This document shows, piece after piece, positions 1 through 6,898 of a DNA stretch of 52,793 bases; positions within the stretch are counted from its first letter, which is position 1, and each line of letters begins with the position of its first letter. The DNA is from a virus. The notes under the pieces are model-generated. The model made no database searches and was not told the origin of the DNA. It saw only the letters and a program-made list of their open reading frames with translations. The translations under genes and the position numbers were made by a program. Location: IMG/VR virus record IMGVR_UViG_3300032294_002470, positions 1 through 52,793 of that record; one strand, given 5' to 3'.

Positions 1-72
1 GAAAATTCCTTCGTCTGTGGTTATTTTTATAGTTCCACCATCAAGGAACATTTCAAATTTTTTAATTTCCAT
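1..72 (-). CDS. Partial cassette ORF, N-terminal 24 codons
   Basis: An ATG at position 72 opens a frame beginning MEIKKFEMFLDGG that runs off the left edge. It lies beyond the outermost attC-like site, so the cassette array probably continues outside the window. The leader is A/T-rich and has no Shine-Dalgarno sequence. The function cannot be told from this fragment. Confidence 0.55.
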   Translation of the reverse strand, partial: MEIKKFEMFLDGGTIKITTDEGIF

Positions 73-115
73 AATTTATATTTTTTTATAAGGTAAAACA
101 AAAATAATACATACT

Positions 116-168
116 TATAACAAAGTGTAAAAAACATTAAAACGATTTTTTACACTCAACCGTTAGCG
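116..168 (-). repeat. attC-like site 1
   Basis: TAAC (118-121) and GTTA (162-165) flank a perfect 11 bp inverted repeat, AGTGTAAAAAA at 124-134 and TTTTTTACACT at 146-156. The loop is CATTAAAACGA, identical to the loop of site 10 although the stems differ. It sits just after the stop of the ORF at 175-447. Outer AAC/GTT triplets around an imperfect palindrome are the integron attC signature. A terminator is unlikely because no U-run follows. Confidence 0.7.
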
Positions 169-174
169 GCAACC

Positions 175-447
175 CTACGACAGTTCTCCGTAAACATTTT
201 TGTAGTATTGAATTTCAGTTTCTCCATTTACTTCATCAGCAGAGTTTTGACCAGCCAAATGTGCATTTTGAATTTGCTCACGTTCTTCTTGAAGCATACC
301 TTTAAATGTAATTTTAGCCATTACTAAATTTGTGATTGCGGCATCAGCACCAAACTTGTATTTAGCATCTTTGCCTTTCTTTGAATTTTCGACAATACTC
401 ATTTGGCTGTCAAGTAATTCAATAACTTTTTGCAATGTTGTTTTCAT
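175..447 (-). CDS. Cassette-borne hypothetical protein, 90 aa
   Basis: The protein (MKTTLQKVIELLDSQ...) is soluble, mostly helical and charged, with no signal peptide or membrane segment. I recognise no family. It lies between attC-like sites 2 and 1. Its leader resembles that of the ORF at 2280-2510, and the boxes before both leaders (GGGCAGCCGATAAC and GGGCAACCGATAAC on the plus strand) also match. That suggests two cassettes with related ends. Confidence 0.7.
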   Translation of the reverse strand: MKTTLQKVIELLDSQMSIVENSKKGKDAKYKFGADAAITNLVMAKITFKGMLQEEREQIQNAHLAGQNSADEVNGETEIQYYKNVYGELS

Positions 448-490
448 TTTTTATTGTTTAAATTGTTAATCATTCCGAAAGAAGGGCAGC

Positions 491-564
491 CGATAACAGC
501 ACATACACGCTATTTCCCCTCCCTCAATCCAATGCTCACAGCGTGTATCTGCCATACGTTAGTT
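491..564 (-). repeat. attC-like site 2
   Basis: TAAC (494-497) and GTTA (558-561) flank a 9 bp perfect stem, ATACACGCT at 503-511 and AGCGTGTAT at 540-548, with bulged bases between box and stem. The stop codon of the ORF ending at 559 lies inside the outer box, as is common in integron cassettes. Confidence 0.7.
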
Positions 565-789
565 GTAATTTTCATCACACCATTCTAATATACTCAAAAT
601 TTCTTCTGCTCTATCAATATATTTTTCAGATTCAACTTCATTACACATTATTGAAATATTCATATAATAATCATAATCGTTTTTCAATTTAAGTTTAAGT
701 TTATCAAAAAAACTACAACTAACATCAGATATATGTAATTTTTCATTACTCTTATCTAAGTTTTGTTCTAAATTTTTACTTTCTTCCAT
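559..789 (-). CDS. Cassette-borne hypothetical protein, 76 aa
   Basis: I place the start at the Met of MEESKNLEQN (789). An upstream Met at 852 would overlap the neighbouring ORF. The protein is acidic and Asn/Lys-rich with no recognised motif. The TAA stop is part of the TAAC box of attC-like site 2. Its 5' end lies within the variable loop of attC-like site 3, so the start is uncertain. Confidence 0.55.
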   Translation of the reverse strand: MEESKNLEQNLDKSNEKLHISDVSCSFFDKLKLKLKNDYDYYMNISIMCNEVESEKYIDRAEEILSILEWCDENYN

Positions 790-836
790 TTTATTAAATT
801 TTGTGTTAAAAACTACATATATCTGAGTATCGTTAG
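720..836 (-). repeat. attC-like site 3 (long, overlaps an ORF start)
   Basis: TAACATCAGATATATGT at 720-736 is complementary to ACATATATCTGA at 815-826, followed by GTTA at 832-835. The whole is about 117 bp, within the size range known for attC sites. The loop contains the probable start of the ORF ending at 559. It is less certain than the other sites because the loop is coding. Confidence 0.5.
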
Positions 837-1210
837 CAGTCATTGCTACCATACGTTTCTAAATCGACAATTTCGCCAACTTCATTACGATATTGAAATT
901 TAAAATTGTCTGTAAAATTTCTATGCAAAGCCGAGCTTGAAAATACTTTTTTACGTTGAACACAACTTGCAATATCTTCAATCTTTGCCCTGCCAAAATC
1001 GTGACTATCACCGTGCAAAGTGAATATTGAATTATCTCTATCAAGTGTCCACCACCCACCGCCTTTAACCTTTGAAATATCGGTTGCAAGTTGCTTGTGG
1101 TAAGTGCATTTTGCCACTATTAAACAATCGCCTTCTTGGTCGTCTGTTTCTATTATAAATTTTGGGAATACATCCATTTTAAATTGAGTTTTATCGTTAA
1201 TAATCCGCAA
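833..1210 (-). CDS. Cassette-borne hypothetical protein, up to 125 aa
   Basis: The frame begins MRIINDKTQFKMDVF; the second Met (residue 12) is an alternative start. It is a soluble protein with a central GGGWWTLDRD segment and a C-terminal GEIVDLETYG segment. I assign no family. The stop TAA lies inside the CTAAC box of attC-like site 3. The cassette is bounded upstream by site 4. Confidence 0.65.
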   Translation of the reverse strand: MRIINDKTQFKMDVFPKFIIETDDQEGDCLIVAKCTYHKQLATDISKVKGGGWWTLDRDNSIFTLHGDSHDFGRAKIEDIASCVQRKKVFSSSALHRNFTDNFKFQYRNEVGEIVDLETYGSNDC

Positions 1211-1215
1211 CGAAC

Positions 1216-1347
1216 TGCTAACATAGTGTTGCCAAAATGGGGGCAGACGTGCATTTAATGAACATTTGTACTGTGTTCAGCAGTAGTGCTTTTAATGGGC
1301 TTTTGTGCTATAAATCACCCACTTCGGCAACACTCGACCGTTAGCCG
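1216..1347 (-). repeat. attC-like site 4
   Basis: TAAC (1219-1222) and GTTA (1340-1343) flank a perfect 9 bp stem, AGTGTTGCC at 1225-1233 and GGCAACACT at 1326-1334. A further TGGGG/CCCA pairing extends it inward. It is about 130 bp long, like large chromosomal attC sites. The stop of the ORF at 1341-1574 is within the outer box. Confidence 0.75.
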
Positions 1348-1574
1348 CAATTTACGACCTCACCCTCTTCATCGTGCAAATACCATTCGACACCTTTTGC
1401 ATTGCGACTAAGCCAAGCATCATCATAATCCGACTTACCAACTATGCAAACTACTTCACCTATTTCAAATTCGTGTCCGTGAAAGCAATGCAAAACTTTT
1501 ACACACTCACCGAAAGCAAAACTGCGGCTAACATCGGTTTTGTGCAAGTGGGGGTTTTCTACTTTATTCATCAT
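1341..1574 (-). CDS. Cassette-borne hypothetical protein, 77 aa
   Basis: The frame starts MMNKVENPHL; either Met is possible. The protein has HCFHGHEFEIGEVV and GVEWYLHDEEG segments that suggest a small beta-barrel (SH3-like) fold, which is inference from pattern only. The TAA stop is part of the GGCTAAC box of attC-like site 4. Confidence 0.65.
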   Translation of the reverse strand: MMNKVENPHLHKTDVSRSFAFGECVKVLHCFHGHEFEIGEVVCIVGKSDYDDAWLSRNAKGVEWYLHDEEGEVVNCG

Positions 1575-1602
1575 TTGTTCTTTTAATTAAGTTTAGTGGT
1601 GG

Positions 1603-1650
1603 GTTAAAACTTTCGTATTCCGCTACGATTTCATAGCCTCGACCGTTAGG
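1603..1650 (-). repeat. attC-like site 5 (weak)
   Basis: A TTAAAAC box (1604-1610) and a CGTTAGG box (1644-1650) enclose a short TCGTA/TACGA pairing. The right box fits GTTRRRY well, but the stem is only about 5 bp. It is placed here mainly by position between two cassette ORFs. Confidence 0.35.
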
Positions 1651-1655
1651 TTCAA

Positions 1656-1850
1656 TTAAATTATTGTTTTGATTTCTTTTAAATGTTTTTCATGAACCAA
1701 CCAAATGTTAGGTTCTACATTTTCATCAGTTTTAACAACTAAATAACCATTACCCTTATCTTCAATACATCTTACTACTTTTCCATTTGGTTGTAACTCT
1801 GGTCTATGACTTTCTGATAAACCTGTTTGATAATTCTTTCCTATTTTCAT
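1656..1850 (-). CDS. Cassette-borne hypothetical protein, 64 aa
   Basis: The small protein MKIGKNYQTG... has alternating hydrophobic residues (GKVVRCIEDK, GYLVVKTDEN) that suggest a compact beta domain. I recognise no family. The stop is 6 nt before a CCTAAC box. The ORF has its own A/T-rich leader. Confidence 0.6.
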   Translation of the reverse strand: MKIGKNYQTGLSESHRPELQPNGKVVRCIEDKGNGYLVVKTDENVEPNIWLVHEKHLKEIKTII

Positions 1851-1888
1851 ATTTCTTTTTTTAATTTGTAAAACAATAATTTAACTAA

Positions 1889-1981
1889 ATATAACAACAA
1901 ATATACCACATTTTTATCAAACAAAAAAATTAATTTGAAACTTTCTACCAAAAAAACGTTGTATATTTGCAACCGTTATAA
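1889..1981 (-). repeat. attC-like site 6
   Basis: TAAC (1892-1895) and GTTA (1975-1978) flank a 9 bp stem, CAAATATAC at 1898-1906 and GTATATTTG at 1961-1969. The stop codon of the ORF at 1976-2170 falls in the outer box. Confidence 0.65.
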
Positions 1982-2170
1982 AACATTTTTCAATACACCA
2001 AGTTCCTTTGATTTTACCAAAAATTCTGTTTCATCTTCCAAAGAAAGAGTTGAAAACAAATGATGTTCTACTACATAAGGTGCTGCGTTTGATGTAACTA
2101 AATCATTTAAATTAGCTTTATCCCAGAATTTTTCAACTCTTTCTTCTTGTTCTTTTGTTAATTTTTCCAT
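1976..2170 (-). CDS. Cassette-borne hypothetical protein, 64 aa
   Basis: An acidic, helical small protein beginning MEKLTKEQEERVEKFW. It has no recognised domain. Its TAA stop lies in the box of attC-like site 6, and attC-like site 7 lies directly upstream of its leader. Confidence 0.6.
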   Translation of the reverse strand: MEKLTKEQEERVEKFWDKANLNDLVTSNAAPYVVEHHLFSTLSLEDETEFLVKSKELGVLKNVL

Positions 2171-2183
2171 ATTAAAACGTTTT

Positions 2184-2272
2184 ATAACAAGGTATATGTG
2201 AAATACCTCATAAAGTTTCTACTAAATTTAAAGTTCTGCGGTTAGGTACTTCACATATACCCAACCGTTATC
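2184..2272 (-). repeat. attC-like site 7
   Basis: TAAC (2185-2188) and GTTA (2267-2270) flank a perfect 12 bp stem, GGTATATGTGAA at 2191-2202 and TTCACATATACC at 2250-2261. It is one of the strongest stems in the array. Confidence 0.75.
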
Positions 2273-2279
2273 GGCAACC

Positions 2280-2510
2280 CTAAAAGATTGGCGGTACATA
2301 AGACCAATAGACAACGTTTTCAATTTCGTAATCTGAAATCTCATCATAGAAGTTTCTAAAATGACCTCCATCCATACATCCTTCATACATTACACCTACG
2401 TGTATTTTTTCATCATCGGTTGCTAAAAGCAAAGTATCACTTTTCAAACCGTCCCAATTTCCAGACTTTACAGCTATTGGGGTTTCATCACTTAGTTTTT
2501 TCCAAACCAT
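2280..2510 (-). CDS. DUF551-like small protein, 76 aa (cassette)
   Basis: The protein starts MVWKKLSDETPI and ends VVYWSYVPPIF. A W-x-x-L-S-D-x-x-P start and a W-x-x-x-P-P ending are the pattern of DUF551-type proteins common in phages and mobile elements; this is pattern recognition, not a search result. The TAG stop is 9 nt before attC-like site 7. Confidence 0.6.
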   Translation of the reverse strand: MVWKKLSDETPIAVKSGNWDGLKSDTLLLATDDEKIHVGVMYEGCMDGGHFRNFYDEISDYEIENVVYWSYVPPIF

Positions 2511-2550
2511 TTTATTTTATGTTTTAAATTAATAATCATAGAAAGGGCAA

Positions 2551-2635
2551 CCGATAACAGGTGTTTGGCAAAATGGCTTCCCAACGCTCAATGCCAACAC
2601 ACAAAGCCACTTCGCCAAGCCGAGAACCGTTAGGC
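2551..2635 (-). repeat. attC-like site 8
   Basis: TAAC (2555-2558) and GTTAGGC (2629-2635) flank TTGGC (2565-2569) / GCCAA (2614-2618) and GGCTT/AAGCC pairings. Read on the minus strand the first box is GCCTAAC, a perfect match to the RYYYAAC consensus. Confidence 0.7.
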
Positions 2636-2642
2636 GAAAGTG

Positions 2643-2993
2643 CTACGTCCCTCGTTCTACCCATCGTTCCAATTCTTCGAGTGTTAAATTCCCAAATGAT
2701 TTAATTTGGCTTTCTGTATATGGTTCATCCCAATACTCAATCAACTTACCTTCTTTTGTTGTAAAAGATTGCCATATCTTAAATTCTCTTTGTGTCCAAT
2801 CTTTTACTTTATCTGCCGTTTCAGTTCTGATGCTTAATCCTATTCTGTGGTCAGAAAAGCCAAAATAATGATTTCCGTTTAACACTCTATGTAAGTGCCA
2901 ATAACCAAATAGCGATACTAAATTAACCGCACCTTCGCCTAACAACACATTGCCAAAAGTGGGGTTTTCGTTTTTCAAATCAACATTTTTCAT
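2643..2993 (-). CDS. Cassette-borne hypothetical protein, 116 aa
   Basis: A soluble protein (MKNVDLKNENPTF...) with aromatic-rich YWHLHRVLNGNHYFGF and a C-terminal LTLEELERWVERGT helix. It has no recognised family. The stop is 7 nt from attC-like site 8. Confidence 0.65.
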   Translation of the reverse strand: MKNVDLKNENPTFGNVLLGEGAVNLVSLFGYWHLHRVLNGNHYFGFSDHRIGLSIRTETADKVKDWTQREFKIWQSFTTKEGKLIEYWDEPYTESQIKSFGNLTLEELERWVERGT

Positions 2994-3020
2994 ATTATCA
3001 AGTTTTGTATTTCAATTAAA

Positions 3021-3068
3021 CATTAGTGGTATAATGCCCCACCTTCGGCAATCTGCAAACCGTTATAC
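3021..3068 (-). repeat. attC-like site 9 (right arm only)
   Basis: The right arm CCACCTTCGGCAATCTGCAA followed by CCGTTATAC closely resembles the right arms of sites 4 and 8. I could not find a complementary left arm with a TAAC box. It may be a deleted or hybrid site. Confidence 0.35.
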
Positions 3069-3120
3069 ACAATACTACATTAGTTTCAAATTAAGTTTAG
3101 TGATAAAAACTTTTTAAAAA

Positions 3121-3369
3121 TTATTTCTCAAACTTTGGTAAGAATCTAATCAAATTATTTTGAACAGGTGTTGGTAAAGAATTAAAATCATATTCTTGGT
3201 AATATTCTGCATCAGCAAAATCATCCAATGATAAAATTTTATATCTATCCTTTATGCTCAACATATTCCAATAATTTTCAATTTTTTCCCAGTCAATCAA
3301 ACCTTCATTTAATTTCTTATTATTGAAAGTTTTGAAATCATCTATTAATTTTCTCATATCTTTACTCAT
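3121..3369 (-). CDS. Hypothetical protein, 82 aa (first cassette)
   Basis: The protein MSKDMRKLIDDFKTF... is helical and charged. The second Met (MRKLIDD) could be the start. It lies between attC-like sites 10 and 9. No domain is recognised. Confidence 0.6.
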   Translation of the reverse strand: MSKDMRKLIDDFKTFNNKKLNEGLIDWEKIENYWNMLSIKDRYKILSLDDFADAEYYQEYDFNSLPTPVQNNLIRFLPKFEK

Positions 3370-3465
3370 ATTTTTTAGTTTATATATAAATATTCAGAAA
3401 TTGATTTTTTAAAAAGTTTTATTCATGATTCATATCAAACTTCTACTTAATTAATCCGCACTGTG

Positions 3466-3518
3466 TATAACAAATGATAAACAACATTAAAACGATTGTT
3501 TATCATCGGACGTTATCG
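3466..3518 (-). repeat. attC-like site 10 at the phage junction
   Basis: TAAC (3468-3471) and GTTA (3512-3515) flank a perfect 11 bp stem, ATGATAAACAA at 3474-3484 and TTGTTTATCAT at 3496-3506. The loop CATTAAAACGA equals that of site 1, while the stem differs by compensated changes. The 3' end of the truncated phage gene at 3503-3661 runs into this site. Confidence 0.75.
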
Positions 3519-3661
3519 GCTATTGTAAGGACGACAGTTTTGTAACCAACATTCAAACCAATATTCGGTAGTTTCTCAACAAACTCCTCGTAGCTTCTAA
3601 CTACGATCCAGCTCTTATCGATTGGGGTCCTAATGTCGTCTAAGTATATTTTATGCTTCAT
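3503..3661 (-). pseudogene. Truncated receiver-like (cREC_REC-type) protein
   Basis: The ATG at 3661 overlaps the end of the RNA ligase gene and starts MKHKIYLDDIRTPIDKSW, then IVVRSYEEFVEKLPN. This matches the start of the 'cyclic-phosphate processing receiver' family seen in phages (K-I-Y-L-D-D-x-R-T-P). The expected SFDHDLG-type motif and the rest of the fold are missing. After about 35 residues the frame drifts and ends in the stem of attC-like site 10. I infer that the cassette array replaced its 3' part. Confidence 0.55.
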
Positions 3662-4724
3662 TCAGTAAAAATTTATTTGAAATTACCTTGAACGAAATTT
3701 TTCGATCAAGACTTCTGATGACAACGCCCTCCCTATCAAAATTTGGATTAAGACTTGATTTTGAATCAGCGTACTCGAGTAATTGATCTATTGTATCAGG
3801 CAGAGCGAATTTGGTTTCAACTATTGGAACAATTGGTAAACCAAATCCCAAGACTAGTTTAGTAAACTCTTCAAATCCCAAGTATTCTTGAGTGTCGATA
3901 TTAAAAGCATTAAAGAACTTCACAGTCTGTCCTCTTAATTTATAAGGGTTCTTTTGAATTCCCTCGCCTACCAATTCTCCTTGAATGCAAATATTATAGC
4001 CAACTGACTCTAATTTAGGCTTAATCTCCATTTCTCTAGCGACTTTCCAAAACGTATTTTCATCAGTCTCCAGCAGTTCCAAATTACGTGAACACGCTCC
4101 AAACTCTCCGTCCTTTAAGTAGAAAGTTGCGGACGAACCGTCCAATTTCTCAGTTACGTAAAAAGCCTGATCTTTCCAACTTTCATAATGGTCGGTTAAG
4201 TTCTGTACGCGTTCCTCATCAGTCTTGTGAATGAATGACGGGAACATGCCTTTAACCTTACCTGATAACTCTGCTGGAATTGGTGGTTCATACTTAAGCA
4301 CGCACATGTACTCAGTAACGTCAGTGCCTTCTTCGATAACAAGCGCGTCATCATAGGGTCCAAGCTGAAGCTGATCTCCCCAAGGCTGTTTACTGATTCC
4401 AATCTTCATTTCATCTTCCTTTTCCAGAACACTTAATGGTAAACATAGCCCTTGCGAAACCTGCCCTCTAAGCTTAATTGTTTTTAATCTGAATCCCTCT
4501 AAGTCTCCCATCTTTTTGTATGAAGACTTTCTTAGGAATTCAAAGTCCTTCTCCATCGGTAGAAACGAATCTATTTCAAAATAGACGCAGAGGTCGCCCT
4601 CTGTGAATTCACCTTTTTTTGCAACTACGTTCCAGCTATTGATCTGAACTACTTCGATTGTATCAGCTCCATCAATCGGTTTGATTGCGCGGACTCTTTG
4701 AATGCTTGCTAATTTTCTTTCCAT
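3651..4724 (-). CDS. RNA ligase, DRB0094/Rnl5-type, 357 aa
   Basis: This is an ATP-dependent RNA ligase of the nucleotidyltransferase superfamily. Motif I is TEKLDGSS with the adenylated lysine at about residue 193, and REGVVIR near the C terminus is the motif IV-like segment. The first 140 residues form the extra N-terminal OB-like domain typical of the DRB0094 family. Such enzymes seal nicks in RNA, including broken tRNA. It is translationally coupled to the truncated receiver-like gene. A second, Rnl1-like ligase is at 12714-13790. Confidence 0.85.
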   Translation of the reverse strand: MERKLASIQRVRAIKPIDGADTIEVVQINSWNVVAKKGEFTEGDLCVYFEIDSFLPMEKDFEFLRKSSYKKMGDLEGFRLKTIKLRGQVSQGLCLPLSVLEKEDEMKIGISKQPWGDQLQLGPYDDALVIEEGTDVTEYMCVLKYEPPIPAELSGKVKGMFPSFIHKTDEERVQNLTDHYESWKDQAFYVTEKLDGSSATFYLKDGEFGACSRNLELLETDENTFWKVAREMEIKPKLESVGYNICIQGELVGEGIQKNPYKLRGQTVKFFNAFNIDTQEYLGFEEFTKLVLGFGLPIVPIVETKFALPDTIDQLLEYADSKSSLNPNFDREGVVIRSLDRKISFKVISNKFLLNEA

Positions 4725-4727
4725 TTT

Positions 4728-5030
4728 TTAATCTTTTATTTTTAAAATTAAGGTACCCCAACTAAGACTAATCCAAAATTTGAACCAAATGAAGTCAACT
4801 CCTATCATTAGGTTTGGTGAGTGTGTGTCTTTCCACAACCACTTAGGCAAACCTTTGGTTGAACCTACCGTTCTGTAAGTCTTCCACCAAATTCCCAAGC
4901 GTCTCTCAGTCTTCCACTTTCGTTTGTCCCACCAATTACTGTCATTGTCCTTTTCCCATTGGTGTCTGAGCACTAGGTCGATCTTAAGCTGACCAAGATT
5001 AGTGTGAAGTCCGTGATTACTCTTTCTCAT
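4728..5030 (-). CDS. Trp-rich hypothetical protein, 100 aa
   Basis: A basic protein with many tryptophans (WWDKRKWK, GIWWKTYR, WLWKD) and a hydrophobic C-terminal third that might touch the membrane. No family is recognised. It starts within the end of the lipoprotein gene upstream (14 nt overlap) and ends 4 nt before the RNA ligase gene, so it is part of the same operon. Confidence 0.65.
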   Translation of the reverse strand: MRKSNHGLHTNLGQLKIDLVLRHQWEKDNDSNWWDKRKWKTERRLGIWWKTYRTVGSTKGLPKWLWKDTHSPNLMIGVDFIWFKFWISLSWGTLILKIKD

Positions 5031-5250
5031 GGCCTGAGTTTTTGATTATTGTGTAGGTTCCGCATACTGTTACTGATTGAGGATCTCCACCGCAACCGCA
5101 TTCGTTCTTGAACACAATACAACCGTTCGCATCCTTTGTATAGGAATTTGTCCAGTACTTACCGCCTTCGCTGTTAATCGTGTATTTTGCTGGTTTTCCG
5201 CAGCTTGCAAAAATTAAAGCTACGAATAATAAAATTATTATCTTTTTCAT
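5017..5250 (-). CDS. Small lipoprotein, 77 aa
   Basis: MKKIIILLFVALIFASCGK is a type II signal peptide with lipobox FASC, so the mature protein should be anchored by Cys17. The mature part has a Cys cluster (CIVFKNECGCGG). It probably modifies the surface of the infected cell, for example by superinfection exclusion; that role is inference. Confidence 0.75.
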   Translation of the reverse strand: MKKIIILLFVALIFASCGKPAKYTINSEGGKYWTNSYTKDANGCIVFKNECGCGGDPQSVTVCGTYTIIKNSGHEKE

Positions 5251-5251
5251 A

Positions 5252-5989
5252 TTATTCCTCCATTGTTGGTTTCAACCAAATCTTTGTCATAAAAATGTAT
5301 TCAAATAGTGCAGGATACCTCATCAATACTCTGAGAGTTTCGGCAGTATCGTGTTTGAAACATTTAAGTAGCTCTTCCCTGATTCTCTCAGCGGATACGA
5401 CTGCCATGAAGACTTCATAATCGAAGTGCTTGATGTGCTGATGCATGTCGGCTGTGATTACAAAGCCCTTAGTGATCATGAACCTGATCGCTCTTAGGAT
5501 TCTCAAAGGATCGTCCTTGAAAGTAACCTCGCAAGGTAACGGTGTTCTAAGAACTCCATTTTGTAAATCCTCAATTCCGTTGAATGGATCAATCAGTGCT
5601 CCATCCTCGTCCTTTGCGATTGCATTGAGCGTGAAGTCACGTCTTTGTAAATCATCGAATAGAGTTCCAGGCTTCACGATCGGTGTTCTTGTAAAAGGCA
5701 AGTATCCAACCTCTTTTCTAGCCATCACGAAATCCGCAACTCCCTGGTATTTGTGACCATCTGGAAATTTAGCCCTGATCGTATAACAGTCAGCTGTCAC
5801 TAAAAAGATTTGAAACTTCTCACGAGTCAAGTAGTCAACTAGCACTTTGAAAAGGTCTTCTGCTTCCGGAAACTCTTCAATTAAAGACTCCTTGGGAACG
5901 GCAACGAAATCAACGTCCTTTGACTGCAGGCCCAAGATTTCGTCCCTGACCTTGCCTCCTACCTCGTAAAATTTAAAAAATGGTTTCAT
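5252..5989 (-). CDS. tRNA nucleotidyltransferase-like (CCA-adding head), 245 aa
   Basis: The start FYEVGGKVRDEILGLQSKDVDF holds the class II CCA-adding/poly(A) polymerase GG and DxD motifs. RRDFTLNAIAKD and DPLRILRAIRF follow in the usual order. At 245 aa it lacks the C-terminal body of cellular enzymes (about 400 aa). A CCA enzyme fits a phage with many tRNAs, most of which lack encoded CCA. A GTATATTAA promoter box is 7 nt upstream. Confidence 0.85.
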   Translation of the reverse strand: MKPFFKFYEVGGKVRDEILGLQSKDVDFVAVPKESLIEEFPEAEDLFKVLVDYLTREKFQIFLVTADCYTIRAKFPDGHKYQGVADFVMARKEVGYLPFTRTPIVKPGTLFDDLQRRDFTLNAIAKDEDGALIDPFNGIEDLQNGVLRTPLPCEVTFKDDPLRILRAIRFMITKGFVITADMHQHIKHFDYEVFMAVVSAERIREELLKCFKHDTAETLRVLMRYPALFEYIFMTKIWLKPTMEE

Positions 5990-5995
5990 ATTACT

Positions 5996-6005
5996 TTAAT
6001 ATACC
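5996..6005 (-). promoter_or_regulatory. Early-type promoter box
   Basis: GGTATATTAA on the minus strand, 7 nt before the start of the CCA-enzyme gene. It belongs to the (A/G)GTATA(A/T)TAA class seen about 15 times in this window. Confidence 0.5.
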
Positions 6006-6007
6006 AA

Positions 6008-6676
6008 CTATCTGCCTTCATTTGTTTCGTGATGATCGTTTGGCAAAACTAAACACCTAACCGGGCGGTCCATCATGATCTTTGCGATCTCCTGCAGAGA
6101 GTAAGGATTTAGATCGTTTCCGTCCATGCCGACATCCATTGCCTTGCCATCATGTAGTTTATTCTCCGGACCCAAGTGAACGTGACCATGTAGGTGAATG
6201 ACTTCACGGTTCATGTCGTGCCAACTTGCGATTGGGTAATGGCATAGGATCATGGTCTTTTTAATGACCTCGCCAGAGTTTATTGAATTAGGTTCGTTTG
6301 GAACAGTAAGCTCAAGTCTCAAGTAATCGTGTACCGAACTGAATAACTTTCGGATTCCTCCCTTGTCCCTCTCGATGTGATGGTCGTGATTTCCTAGCAA
6401 GAGATGAATATTCTTACACAGAATTCTGTCCCTAAACTCTGCTATATTCTCATATCCTCCGAATGACCAGTCTCCCAAATGGAATAGAATATCGTCTTCC
6501 CTAACTAGGTGATTGAGGTTATTGATTATGGTAGCATTCATCTGTTCCAAGGTATCAAAATCCCTAGTCTTGCTGGACTCAGGCCAATTTGAAGTTCCCC
6601 TACAGATATTTGAGTGTTTATAGTGAGTGTCTGATGTAAACCAGATACGTTGATGAGGATGTAATGTAATTTTCAT
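6008..6676 (-). CDS. Calcineurin-like metallophosphoesterase, 222 aa
   Basis: Metal-binding motifs appear in order: FTSDTHYKH, LGDWSFGG, LLGNHDHH, CHYP and HLHGHVH. These are the DxH, GD, GNHD, H and GHxH signatures of the superfamily. The substrate is unknown; phage members act on nucleic acid or nucleotide phosphates. It is the first of two such proteins here (see 25118-25801). Confidence 0.85.
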   Translation of the reverse strand: MKITLHPHQRIWFTSDTHYKHSNICRGTSNWPESSKTRDFDTLEQMNATIINNLNHLVREDDILFHLGDWSFGGYENIAEFRDRILCKNIHLLLGNHDHHIERDKGGIRKLFSSVHDYLRLELTVPNEPNSINSGEVIKKTMILCHYPIASWHDMNREVIHLHGHVHLGPENKLHDGKAMDVGMDGNDLNPYSLQEIAKIMMDRPVRCLVLPNDHHETNEGR

Positions 6677-6685
6677 GAAGTTAAT

Positions 6686-6889
6686 TTACTCTTCCTCTTG
6701 CCAAATTAGCCCGTCTCCTTCAATTAAAATGTCGTCAGCTATATCTGCTAACAGGTCAGGTGCCTCAATTAAAGCATCATCATTTTGACATATACATTCA
6801 CCTGGCCCATGACTTTCAAAGTACTCGGTGAGTTTGGCAATAGCAGCCTCCCTCTTTTCCGGCGTCCAAATTACTTTCCAATTTCTCAT
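6686..6889 (-). CDS. Acidic hypothetical protein, 67 aa
   Basis: A small acidic protein (MRNWKVIWTPEKRE..., ending LIWQEEE). It lies between the phosphoesterase and the next small ORF with short gaps, as in phage early operons. No function can be proposed. Confidence 0.6.
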   Translation of the reverse strand: MRNWKVIWTPEKREAAIAKLTEYFESHGPGECICQNDDALIEAPDLLADIADDILIEGDGLIWQEEE

Positions 6890-6898
6890 TGATAAATT

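Noticed and set aside
1-3518. Cassette palindromes as Rho-independent terminators
   Set aside because: Most lack a U-run, have loops of up to 100 nt, and all strong ones share outer TAAC/GTTA boxes that terminators do not need.
1-3518. CRISPR array
   Set aside because: The palindromes differ in sequence and spacing and lie between ORFs; there are no regular direct repeats and no cas genes.
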